Of a DNA stretch of 64,000 bases, positions 36,091-43,947 are shown in pieces. Position 1 is the stretch's first letter; each line of letters opens with the position of its first letter. The DNA is from a bacterium (GTDB lineage: Bacteria; UBP14; UBA6098; 4484-93). A model generated the notes under the pieces. That model searched no databases. It was given only the letters and a program-made list of their open reading frames with translations, and was not told the origin of the DNA. Where the stretch lies: the NCBI GenBank assembly GCA_021158465.1, contig JAGGUN010000028.1, forward strand, positions 62,001-126,000, read 5' to 3'. Made by a program: the position numbers and the translations under genes.

Positions 36091-37512
36091 TTGATAGTAA
36101 AAACATCTGTCGAGCGTGGGATAAGGTATCTTCAAGTTCTACTTGATTTTCTCGTAATAAACCTCTCCGTCGCTCTCGCATATCTTATCCGCTTCCCGCT
36201 GGGGATCATCCCTGTCAGGGTAGCATACCAGACATATCCCGCCTACTTCTATTCTGGCTTTATAATGAGCATTCTCTGGATTCTTATCTTTGGTTTTATG
36301 GGGCATTACGGCTCGCTCGATGTAAGAAGGAGCTCCTCCAGGGAGGCTGTTCATCTTGCCGGAGGGGTGTTTGTTTCTGCCGTTGGGACGATGGCTTTGA
36401 CCTTCATATACCGTAGCTATGCATACTCCCGTCTTGTGCTTGCCTTAACCGTTGTTATAGCATATATCCTCCTCTTCACCGAAAGGAGGGGGCTCTTTTC
36501 CTTGACACGGTTCCTTGTTAGGAAAGGGATCGGAACATCACGGATACTTCTCGTCGGGAAGGGAGAGGTTCTGAGTAAGATATTCAACACCCTTAAGACC
36601 GATCCGCTCACATCGTCCTCTGTCATTGGCGTCGTTCCAACGGGAGACTGTCCCGACATCCCAAAGGATGCCTTCCTCGACTCCATCGAACGGTTAAAAT
36701 GGATTCTGATCAGGGAGGGAATAACCGAGCTTATCCTCTGTGATTTTGACATATCGCAGGAGGAGATCTTAAGGATAATATACGAATGCCACAAGGAGAA
36801 CATTCTGTTCGAGATGGTGCCGAAGATTTATGGTCTACTTTCAGGGAATATACGGATAGACTATATAGACGGCATAGCCACAATCGCCTTTTCCGACCTC
36901 GCCCTAAAGGGGTGGCAGAGGGTAGCCAAGCGCGCGATGGATGCCGTCTTTGCCACGATAGCTCTTATTCTCCTTCTGCCACTCTTTGCTGCAACAGCTG
37001 TAGCAATAAAGCTCACGAGTCCTGGTCCGGTATTCTTCAAGCAGATTCGGGTCGGCAGAAACGGCAGGCTGTTCTGGATGTGGAAGTTCCGCTCGATGTA
37101 CCAGGACGCTGAAAAGAGGCTCGCAGACCTTCTCACACTGAACGAAAAGGAGGGACCGATATTCAAGATAAGGAATGACCCGAGAGTAACCCCAATCGGG
37201 CGCTTTATAAGACGCTACAGTATAGACGAGCTCCCACAACTATTCAATGTTATGCTCGGCGAAATGTCCCTCGTCGGACCCAGACCACCCCTTCCCTCTG
37301 AGGTTGAGAAGTATGAGTCATGGCAGCTAAAAAGGACCGATACAACCCCGGGTATGACAGGTCTGTGGCAGATATCCGGACGCTCCAATACAAGCTTTGC
37401 CGATATGGTCAGGCTTGATATAAGCTACATAGAAAACTGGTCGATCTGGCTCGATATATATATCCTGATAAAGACAATCCCTGCTGTGCTCAAGAGCGAG
37501 GGAGCGTATTAG
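36091..37512 (+). CDS. Polyprenyl-phosphate sugar-1-phosphate transferase (WbaP/WcaJ-like)
   Basis: A 473-residue initiating glycosyltransferase that would load the first sugar-phosphate onto undecaprenyl phosphate. The N-terminal half has four or five membrane helices and then a Rossmann-like region (ILLVGKGEVLSKIF). The C-terminal catalytic domain starts at about residue 280 (KRAMDAVFATIALILLLPLF) with MWKFRSM, RRYSIDELPQLFNV, SLVGPRPPLPSEV and PGMTGLWQISGRS. The start is a TTG after AAGGGAGAAG; no in-frame ATG fits the first helix. It is isolated from the 8-14 kb glycan block but is probably its first step. Confidence 0.92.
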   Translation: MIVKTSVERGIRYLQVLLDFLVINLSVALAYLIRFPLGIIPVRVAYQTYPAYFYSGFIMSILWILIFGFMGHYGSLDVRRSSSREAVHLAGGVFVSAVGTMALTFIYRSYAYSRLVLALTVVIAYILLFTERRGLFSLTRFLVRKGIGTSRILLVGKGEVLSKIFNTLKTDPLTSSSVIGVVPTGDCPDIPKDAFLDSIERLKWILIREGITELILCDFDISQEEILRIIYECHKENILFEMVPKIYGLLSGNIRIDYIDGIATIAFSDLALKGWQRVAKRAMDAVFATIALILLLPLFAATAVAIKLTSPGPVFFKQIRVGRNGRLFWMWKFRSMYQDAEKRLADLLTLNEKEGPIFKIRNDPRVTPIGRFIRRYSIDELPQLFNVMLGEMSLVGPRPPLPSEVEKYESWQLKRTDTTPGMTGLWQISGRSNTSFADMVRLDISYIENWSIWLDIYILIKTIPAVLKSEGAY

Positions 37513-37521
37513 ACTCCTGCA

Positions 37522-38226
37522 TCACGCAGGCGAAGACCCTTTCTCAAAGATCTGTTCAATCGGCTTGTCCATATTCTCCAGCATCCATTTTGCCGATTCC
37601 TCAAGCTCATCCCCAGGACAGGCTCTCAGGAAATCCTGAAACGCCTCGCGAGCCTTCGGATAATCCTTCAGTTGCTCCGAATAGATAAACCCTATCATAA
37701 ACCTCGCAGCACAAGATTTCTCATAATCAGGATAAATATCAAGCAGCTTCCTATAGCAGGCAATAGCTCCGAGGCTATTCCCTCTTGTCTGTGCATCCTG
37801 AGCAATCCTGAAATACTCCTTCGGCGGAATATCGGTAAAACATTCTTCTGCCCTGGTGCTGTCCGCCACACTCTCAAAATGCCTACCAAGCAAGTAAAGA
37901 GCTTCATAGTAAAGACCTGTCTTCTCCCTACCTGCAAGAAACAACTTAGCCTTATTGAGATAGTAATAGGCTGTCTTCTTCTCCTTTTCTGCCGCATCGA
38001 AAAGGAGCCTAATATATCCATCTTCATATTCCTTTATCCGCGGGCTTTCGGGGAATTCCTTGATGAGCTTTTCATAAAATCTTATTGCTCCGTTCATATC
38101 CCCCTCCTCCTTTGCCCGCTCAATGAGGGAAAGGTAGTCCTGCTCGGTTTTTTGCCCCTTCTGACAGCCAGAGAGGGCAACGATAAACGAAAGTAAAACC
38201 ACCATTACAGAAAGGTAATATTTCAT
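37522..38226 (-). CDS. TPR lipoprotein
   Basis: A 234-residue lipoprotein (lipobox ALSGC, Cys21) made of TPR-like helix pairs: DMNGAIRFYEKLIKEFPESPRI, LYYEALYLLGRHFESVAD, NSLGAIACYRKLLDIYPDYEKS, DYPKAREAFQDFLRACPGDELEESAKWML. The pattern is like BamD or YbgF-type periplasmic scaffolds. No specific partner is visible. It converges with the sugar transferase gene (9 bp between stops). Confidence 0.8.
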   Translation of the reverse strand: MKYYLSVMVVLLSFIVALSGCQKGQKTEQDYLSLIERAKEEGDMNGAIRFYEKLIKEFPESPRIKEYEDGYIRLLFDAAEKEKKTAYYYLNKAKLFLAGREKTGLYYEALYLLGRHFESVADSTRAEECFTDIPPKEYFRIAQDAQTRGNSLGAIACYRKLLDIYPDYEKSCAARFMIGFIYSEQLKDYPKAREAFQDFLRACPGDELEESAKWMLENMDKPIEQIFEKGSSPA

Positions 38227-38267
38227 TTTCCCTCCTTTTCATCAGCTTCCAGGAGACTACACCACAG

Positions 38268-38295
38268 AATATAACCGGAAACACCCCAAACACAA
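38268..38295 (-). promoter_or_regulatory. Possible promoter for TPR lipoprotein
   Basis: Leftward TTGTGT (38295-38290), 16 bp, TATATT (38273-38268), in the gap between argS and the TPR gene. Confidence 0.4.
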
Positions 38296-38302
38296 GAAGA
38301 TT

Positions 38303-39904
38303 TTACATCCTTTCGGGGGCTTCAATCCCAAGAAGAGCAAGCCCATCCTTTATAACCTCCGCAACAGCGAGAACGAGGGAGAGCATACCCCCCGAGCGTT
38401 CCCTATCCTCGGTTATCACCCGATAAACATGATAGAAATGGTGGAAATCCCGAGAGAGAGCCAGAAGATAATCAGTCAGGACATGGGGCTCAAGCTCGCG
38501 AGCAGTCCGCGCAACTATATCCGGATACTCCGCAACCCTCCTCGCAAGATGCAGGAATTCCGGTATCTCAAGCAGATTCTCTATGCTTCCCGGCGTTATC
38601 CCCCGAAGCTTTGCAAGCCTCTCAATCGAGCGAATCCTGGCGTGGGCATACTTAACATAATATACAGGGTTCTCTTCAGACTCCTTTCTGGCAAGGTCAA
38701 GGTCGAAGTCAAGATGAGACCCAGCCCGCCGGTCGAGAAAGAAAAATCTCGCCACATCAGCATCTATCTCGTCCAAAAGCTCATTAAGGGTTACAAGCTC
38801 CCCTCTCCGCTTGGACATCTTCCTCCTTTTTCCCTCTTCGACGATATTCACCTGTTGGAGGAGTATAACGGAGAAAGCCTTCTCGTATCCGAAGGCACGG
38901 AGAGCGAGCTGCATCCTCTTGATATGCCCATGGTGGTCAGGTCCCCAGATGTCCCACACATGGGCAAAACCTCTCTGGAACTTGTCAAGATGATACGCTA
39001 TGTCGACAGCAAAGTATGAATACTCTCCGTCAGATTTGACCAACACATAATCCTGTTCCGATTTGGGATCAAGAGAGGTTGCTGCAAACCAAACTGCTCC
39101 ATTCTTCTTATAAACAAGGTGCTTCTTGTCAAGCTCAGAAACAAGCTTCTTCACCTTCCCCGATGAGCGAAGTTCCCTCTCCGAGACCCAGTTGTCAAAA
39201 TGTACACCAAACCGCTCGAGCGTCTCTTTTATCTCGGATGTTATGCGGGAGAGTATCCAGTCAGACAGCCTATCGTCCGGAACGCCCTCATCTATCGCCT
39301 CCCTGGCATAGTCAAGCAGATATTCCCCGTGGTATCCCTCCTTGGGCACCTCCGCCTCTTCGCCTTGGAGCTGTTTTATCCTTGCCTCCAGCGACTCGGT
39401 TAAAAGTCTTATCTGATTCCCCGCATCGTTTAGGTAGTATTCTCCCTTTACATCGTAACCCACTCTTTTCAGTATGTTGACAAGGCTGCTCCCGACAGCA
39501 GCTGCTCTTGCCGAAACGACATTCAGCGGTCCTGTCGGGTTGGCGCTGACATATTCAATCTGGACATACTCTCCACCGGATAGCTTGGGGATAAGAGAAG
39601 GAAGTTTGCCGGAGATAACATCCTTGATAAGTTTTGAGAAGAAGGTCTTGCCAAAATGAAAGTTGATGTATCCTCCCTGGGCTGATACATTCTCGAACAT
39701 CTCCGTTCTGGAGGCAAGCTTTCTTGCAATCTTCTCGGAGACAACATCCGGAGGGCTTCCAACCTTTTTTGCAAGCTGGAAGGCAACAGATGTCGATATG
39801 TCCCCGAACTCGGGCTTCTTTGGTCTAAAGAGCGGGATAGCCTCCTTATAATCTATTCCAAAGGAGGAGCGGATAGCCTCCCTCACAGCGTCCTCAATCC
39901 CCAT
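38303..39904 (-). CDS. argS: Arginyl-tRNA synthetase
   Basis: Class I synthetase of 533 residues. The N-terminal tRNA-binding domain is followed by VSANPTGPLNVVSARAAAVG, where the usual HIGH motif (HVGH) reads NVVS (residues 128-131), then EYYLNDAGNQI. The second signature KMSKRRGELVTL is intact and DVARFFFLDRRAGSHLDFDLDLA leads to the anticodon-binding domain (YAHARIRSIERLAK). It overlaps rsfS by 11 bp. Loss of the two His residues normally vital for adenylate formation is odd, although the rest looks functional and it may belong to a known divergent branch. Confidence 0.93.
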   Translation of the reverse strand: MGIEDAVREAIRSSFGIDYKEAIPLFRPKKPEFGDISTSVAFQLAKKVGSPPDVVSEKIARKLASRTEMFENVSAQGGYINFHFGKTFFSKLIKDVISGKLPSLIPKLSGGEYVQIEYVSANPTGPLNVVSARAAAVGSSLVNILKRVGYDVKGEYYLNDAGNQIRLLTESLEARIKQLQGEEAEVPKEGYHGEYLLDYAREAIDEGVPDDRLSDWILSRITSEIKETLERFGVHFDNWVSERELRSSGKVKKLVSELDKKHLVYKKNGAVWFAATSLDPKSEQDYVLVKSDGEYSYFAVDIAYHLDKFQRGFAHVWDIWGPDHHGHIKRMQLALRAFGYEKAFSVILLQQVNIVEEGKRRKMSKRRGELVTLNELLDEIDADVARFFFLDRRAGSHLDFDLDLARKESEENPVYYVKYAHARIRSIERLAKLRGITPGSIENLLEIPEFLHLARRVAEYPDIVARTARELEPHVLTDYLLALSRDFHHFYHVYRVITEDRERSGGMLSLVLAVAEVIKDGLALLGIEAPERM

Positions 39905-40271
39905 ACACCTCCTCCCTTGTCACATCACCCCAGAGCTTCTCAATCTGATATAATGAACGCGTCTCTGGCAGCATTATGTGAACGATCACATCAAGATAGT
40001 CGATAAGCACCCAGGAGAGCGCTTCTTTCCCTTCCATATGGTGCGGGAAAAAACCTTGCTTTTTCAGCTTTTTTACTATCTCATCGGATAGAGCATCTAC
40101 CTGTGTTGTGCTGTCCGCCGAGCAGATAAGGAAGAAGTCGGTGAAATCTGCCACCTCATGCAGATGGAGCAAAAGGACATCCTTTCCTTTCTTCGAGAAG
40201 ATTATTTCCGCTATCTTCATGGCAAGCTCTCTTGATTTATCGACCCGGCTTTTCTTTAAGGTATCTTCCAT
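39894..40271 (-). CDS. rsfS: Ribosomal silencing factor RsfS
   Basis: A 125-residue RsfS/Iojap protein, which binds L14 on the large subunit and prevents subunit joining in starvation. It has the family blocks DVLLLHLHEVADFTDFFLICSADSTTQVDAL, HHMEGKEALSWVLIDYLDVIVHIMLPETRSLYQIEKLWGD. The ATG at 40271 follows GGAAGGGATT; the track starts at a TTG five codons earlier. It overlaps the LytR_C gene by 35 bp upstream and argS by 11 bp downstream. Confidence 0.93.
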   Translation of the reverse strand: MEDTLKKSRVDKSRELAMKIAEIIFSKKGKDVLLLHLHEVADFTDFFLICSADSTTQVDALSDEIVKKLKKQGFFPHHMEGKEALSWVLIDYLDVIVHIMLPETRSLYQIEKLWGDVTREEVYGD

Positions 40272-40665
40272 AATCCCTTCCAACAATGATGGTTACATCA
40301 CAATTGAGTTCTCCCCTTTGCAAGAGGACAGCGTTCTCCTTAGGGGCAAGCATCGAAAGGAGCTTGCTATGCTCAGGGGTAGGCTCCGTGCGCAGAAGGA
40401 AAAGCGTTTCCGGATAGTAGGGAATTTCTGCATTATCCACCCGAACAACATCATAGCCGAGCTCCCACAACCTGTCCCGGAACCTACCAGCAAGACCGTT
40501 TACTCTTGTCCCGTTCAGAACCTCTATTTTGAGCTTTCCCGACGGCACATACACAGATTTCCCCTCGGGCTTCGGGGTTCTGTTGTCTATATCAACGAAG
40601 AGATATCCTATGGCGAACACAGCGATAAAGAGAAGAGAGAGCGCGATGAGCAGCTTATCTATCAT
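40237..40665 (-). CDS. Membrane-anchored LytR_C domain protein
   Basis: A 142-residue protein with one N-terminal membrane helix (about residues 5-25) and a periplasmic LytR_C domain (GKLKIEVLNGTRVNGLAGRFRDRLWELGYDV, then CDVTIIVGRDYG). The same domain ends the lipoprotein at 27.7-29 kb. The LytR_C-rsfS neighbourhood is frequent in bacteria. Function of the domain is not established; a cell-wall link is likely. The ATG at 40665 is chosen; a GTG lies one codon before. Confidence 0.8.
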   Translation of the reverse strand: MIDKLLIALSLLFIAVFAIGYLFVDIDNRTPKPEGKSVYVPSGKLKIEVLNGTRVNGLAGRFRDRLWELGYDVVRVDNAEIPYYPETLFLLRTEPTPEHSKLLSMLAPKENAVLLQRGELNCDVTIIVGRDYGRYLKEKPGR

Positions 40666-40692
40666 CACATCTGCAATATAAAAAGAGATACC

Positions 40693-42075
40693 TTACCAGT
40701 CAAGGGGAAAGCGGCTGGCTCCTTTTGGGGTTCCAAACCACAGATATCTCCCTTCTCGGGTTATTACCTCAACATCGTTCGAGATAAGCCCCTCTTCGGT
40801 TGTTAGCATCTTCGTGTCAAAACCTTTTCTGTCGTAGAGGGCAACCCCACCGGATGTGGCAAAAAAGAAGAACCTGTCGACCGGTTCAAAGTCCCTTATT
40901 TTTCTGCCGCTGAAGACGAGAACCCCAGGGAAGATAGTTGGCTCACCAGCGAACGAAGGGACAGCAACTATTCCCTTCCTCGACAGGAGAAAGAGGGTAT
41001 CAGCCGATACCTTCGCTGAGATAACGGGGGCATCGAGTGTTCCATCGTCCTTGGTATACTGGAGAAAGCCGCTATCGTTCCAGGTAAACACCCCATAATC
41101 TGTGGCAAACCACAATGTGCTGTCGAAGTATGCGACATCGTTGACCCTCGGAAAATCCGCCCGACGCAGCAGATCCAAGCTCACTCCACCTGAGGAATAA
41201 ACAGCGATCCCGTCCGTCGTGCCTGCCCACAGTGTATCCTTCCCAAGTGCAAGCGATGTCAGCGCCACAGTCGGTCTGCAGGCTTTAAACCTACCCCTGC
41301 GAATATCAAGGAGAGCAAGCCCAAACTCGGTGGCAAAAAAGACCGTATCTCCTGCAATAAGAGCATCCTCCACACGGTCCGCCGGGAAAGAAGGGATATC
41401 CTCTGCCCGGAAGATATCCCAAGCATCCCTCTCCTTCTCCCAGACGGTTATCCCCCCGTTACCTGCAAAGAGTACGTAATCATCGGAGACACAGATATTG
41501 TCCACCACCGGGGATGCAAGTCCAAAGGGGAGTATATCGAGAAGGTTGCCACCACTTCTCACGCGCAACAACCCCTTCCCCCAGGTGCCGAGGAACTTAT
41601 TTCCTACGAAGTCTGTGAGACAAGCTGTCACAGGGTATTCATGAAGATGCATATCAGACAGGACACCATCGGGGCGGAAGAAGTAGCCCGTTGGTGGAAT
41701 ATACCCAGGGAAGCTCTCGGGGCAGTCATCCGATGTAGAATCGAAAGGCGACGACACAGGGAAGCTATAAGTCCCAGTGCTCGTCTCGACCTTTAGCCTG
41801 TTGCCCGAGACATAAAGCTCCTTTACAGGAGAGTTTATTATCCCACCAACCGCCACGTCGAGGTAATCATACGGGAAGAGGAACCGCTCATCGACCTTAT
41901 CGTAGCGGACAAGCCCTCCTGTCGTGCCAACATATATAAAACGGCTTCCCTCCGCAAGAGAGGTAACAAAGCGATAATCAGACACGCTTATTATCCCTGT
42001 GGCAGTCCAGTCGGATGTAGCCACGGAAGGTAGAGAGAGAACGCCAAACAAAAGGATAGAAAACAGAGCCTTCAT
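40693..42075 (-). CDS. Exported beta-propeller protein
   Basis: A 460-residue exported protein with a signal peptide (residues 1-21). Its repeats resemble the two-component regulator propeller type: RFIYVGTTGGLVRYDK, DTVFFATEFGLALLDI, DTLWAGTTDGIAVYSS, STLWFATDYGVFTWND, RYLWFGTPKGASRF. Each repeat has a W/F-x-G-T or A-T-x-x-G-V core. There is no kinase or sorting domain, so it is a stand-alone periplasmic or surface propeller. The stop of the upstream TPR gene abuts its ATG. Confidence 0.8.
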   Translation of the reverse strand: MKALFSILLFGVLSLPSVATSDWTATGIISVSDYRFVTSLAEGSRFIYVGTTGGLVRYDKVDERFLFPYDYLDVAVGGIINSPVKELYVSGNRLKVETSTGTYSFPVSSPFDSTSDDCPESFPGYIPPTGYFFRPDGVLSDMHLHEYPVTACLTDFVGNKFLGTWGKGLLRVRSGGNLLDILPFGLASPVVDNICVSDDYVLFAGNGGITVWEKERDAWDIFRAEDIPSFPADRVEDALIAGDTVFFATEFGLALLDIRRGRFKACRPTVALTSLALGKDTLWAGTTDGIAVYSSGGVSLDLLRRADFPRVNDVAYFDSTLWFATDYGVFTWNDSGFLQYTKDDGTLDAPVISAKVSADTLFLLSRKGIVAVPSFAGEPTIFPGVLVFSGRKIRDFEPVDRFFFFATSGGVALYDRKGFDTKMLTTEEGLISNDVEVITREGRYLWFGTPKGASRFPLDW

Positions 42076-42579
42076 CTATTTTTCCAGGTCCCCGAGCAGT
42101 TTCTCTAACTCCTTTACCCGAGCCTTGAGCCTCTCGTTTTCCTCTTTCAAGAGCCGCACTTCCTCTGAAATATCCTTTCGGTTCCCGGAGAGCCTGAGTC
42201 TCTTTCTTACATTCTCAAGGGATGCGAGACAGTCTCTCCGCTCCTCCAATATTCTTCTCCAGAGCCTCGCATCGAACAACCAATGGGAATCAGGATACAG
42301 CTCCTCGAGTTTGGAGAAGCTTACGATAGCGTCATCATATTCGTTGAGGATAACCTGCGTATACCCAAGTTTGAAGAGTGCCTCATCTGCGACCCGGCTT
42401 TCTGGGAAGTTGTCGACCACTTGACGGTAACCGAACTCCGCCGCTTCAAACTTGTGCTCCTTCAGCCTTGCTTCCGCGCGATTGAACCAATCGAGGGCAT
42501 CAGTCGGAGTCTGCTGCTTAACAGGGGCACAGGAAAAAACAAAAAGCAAAAGAAAGGATGAAAGAACCAGTTTCCTCAT
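42076..42579 (-). CDS. TPR lipoprotein with C-terminal coiled coil (YbgF/BamD-like)
   Basis: A 167-residue lipoprotein (lipobox FVFSC, Cys17). Residues about 25-105 form TPR repeats (DWFNRAEARLKEHKFEAAEFGYRQVVDNFPESRVADEALFKLGYTQ, YDDAIVSFSKLEELYPDS). Residues about 125-167 are a strong coiled coil (EVRLLKEENERLKARVKELEKLLGDLEK). This is the CpoB/YbgF architecture reversed, since CpoB has its coiled coil at the N-terminus. It abuts the propeller gene directly (1 bp) and follows the DUF4139 gene by 13 bp. Confidence 0.82.
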   Translation of the reverse strand: MRKLVLSSFLLLFVFSCAPVKQQTPTDALDWFNRAEARLKEHKFEAAEFGYRQVVDNFPESRVADEALFKLGYTQVILNEYDDAIVSFSKLEELYPDSHWLFDARLWRRILEERRDCLASLENVRKRLRLSGNRKDISEEVRLLKEENERLKARVKELEKLLGDLEK

Positions 42580-42592
42580 CTCTCGTGCGCTC

Positions 42593-43933
42593 CTAATACC
42601 TTATCCTGACTGTGTAGGTAAGCGTCTTCTCTCCATCGGCTGGAACGGGCAAGTAAAACTCCCCCGTGTGCTGGTCCTTCTTGTGAAACTTAGCATTCTT
42701 ATCCTTTATCGTCCAGTCACCAAAGAAATGCTCGACAACGGTCACTATTATATCCTCTTCCTTATGATTGCGAACGGTTATCTCGTATGTGTCCTCGTGA
42801 ACGGTCCTCGAGAGCCTCTTATAATCCGTCTTCTTTCGCTCTGCCACGACATCAAACGCATCTCCCAGATACACCCGCACCTTCTCATCCACCGGCGTAT
42901 GTTCTATCCTATCTTCACCGACAAACTGAAGGGCACCTGTTCTATCCTCCTTATAGACGCGAACCTTCCCCTCGGGAAGCGGCATACCCAGTCCTGCTTC
43001 CTCAGAATTGACAAACTCCATCACAACTCGAACCTTGCTATACCTTGCCCCATCGTAGATATACTCCTTGCGGGCGTCTACTGTATGCTCAGGAAAAAGG
43101 GAGAGCTGCTTGGTCTCATTGCTCCCAACCGTTGTCGGACGGGTGAGTGTGTAGAGATGATACTCGAAGAAGCTCTCCTCAACGAACGGCTTTTCCTCGT
43201 CCGATATACCAGCTCCCTTCGCAAGAAACCGTGCCTCTGTATGTTCGGGTCTCACAAGATGCACCCTCCCTGCGACAAGTTTCAGTTTCGCATCAGGGAA
43301 AGCGGTTCCTGAGCGGTTCTCTATCGTCACCCAGCCAGAAAGACCAAGTTCTTCATCATCCTTATCAACAACAGCGACATAGTCAGCAGACCAGTTGACA
43401 CCGCCTGTGATATAGGAGAGTTCAAACCTTCTTTTCCCCGCTTTTTCCCCACGATAGAGCCAGACCAGTGTCGGCTTTGTGATAAGTCCAGAAGGTAGCG
43501 ATGGGAAGTCAAGCGTAAGTATCTTGTCCGTCTTCACAGAGACAATTCCCCCATCCTTCTTCTTGATTATGCAGTCGGAGGGGGAAGATGAGAGCAATTT
43601 CCCCTCAAAATCCTCCTTCGATTCTGTCCTGATATGAATTGTCTGATCAAGATACCTTTCAAGCAGCTTGGTTGTTCCAACAAGGTCGTACTGGTAGTTC
43701 TGCTCAAGTATTGTAAGCGGCGCCCCAGCCAAGACAGAGAAATGCACGGATGTTGGCTCAATCGAAGAAGGGACATCGGTGAGTTTGAACACCCCCTCCT
43801 TATCAAAAACCGCTTCCCTGATATCCTTGACGAGGGCTATATTCTGGTTGTAAATCGTGATGGAAAGCTCCCTGGCAGACAGTGCAAGCGGGATGGTAGC
43901 CAGAAGCAATGCCGCAGAAAAAACCTTCTTCAT
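42593..43933 (-). CDS. Exported DUF4139 family protein
   Basis: A 446-residue exported protein (signal peptide 1-20, ALSA). The N-terminal part is a beta-rich domain (LSITIYNQNIALVKDIREA). The DUF4139 core follows (LSYITGGVNWSADYVAVVDKD, SGWVTIENRSGTAFPDAKLKLVAG, YEITVRNHKEEDIIVTVVEHFFGDW), with a final conserved ADGEKTLTYTVRIRY. The family is widespread and lacks a known role. The neighbours are all envelope proteins. Confidence 0.88.
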   Translation of the reverse strand: MKKVFSAALLLATIPLALSARELSITIYNQNIALVKDIREAVFDKEGVFKLTDVPSSIEPTSVHFSVLAGAPLTILEQNYQYDLVGTTKLLERYLDQTIHIRTESKEDFEGKLLSSSPSDCIIKKKDGGIVSVKTDKILTLDFPSLPSGLITKPTLVWLYRGEKAGKRRFELSYITGGVNWSADYVAVVDKDDEELGLSGWVTIENRSGTAFPDAKLKLVAGRVHLVRPEHTEARFLAKGAGISDEEKPFVEESFFEYHLYTLTRPTTVGSNETKQLSLFPEHTVDARKEYIYDGARYSKVRVVMEFVNSEEAGLGMPLPEGKVRVYKEDRTGALQFVGEDRIEHTPVDEKVRVYLGDAFDVVAERKKTDYKRLSRTVHEDTYEITVRNHKEEDIIVTVVEHFFGDWTIKDKNAKFHKKDQHTGEFYLPVPADGEKTLTYTVRIRY

Positions 43934-43947
43934 AGATTATTCCCCCT

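Noticed and set aside
37516-37530. CCTGC-ATCAC-GCAGG hairpin between the sugar transferase and the TPR gene as a shared terminator
   Set aside because: Stem of only 5 bp, no T-run on either side, and it reaches into the coding end of the TPR gene.
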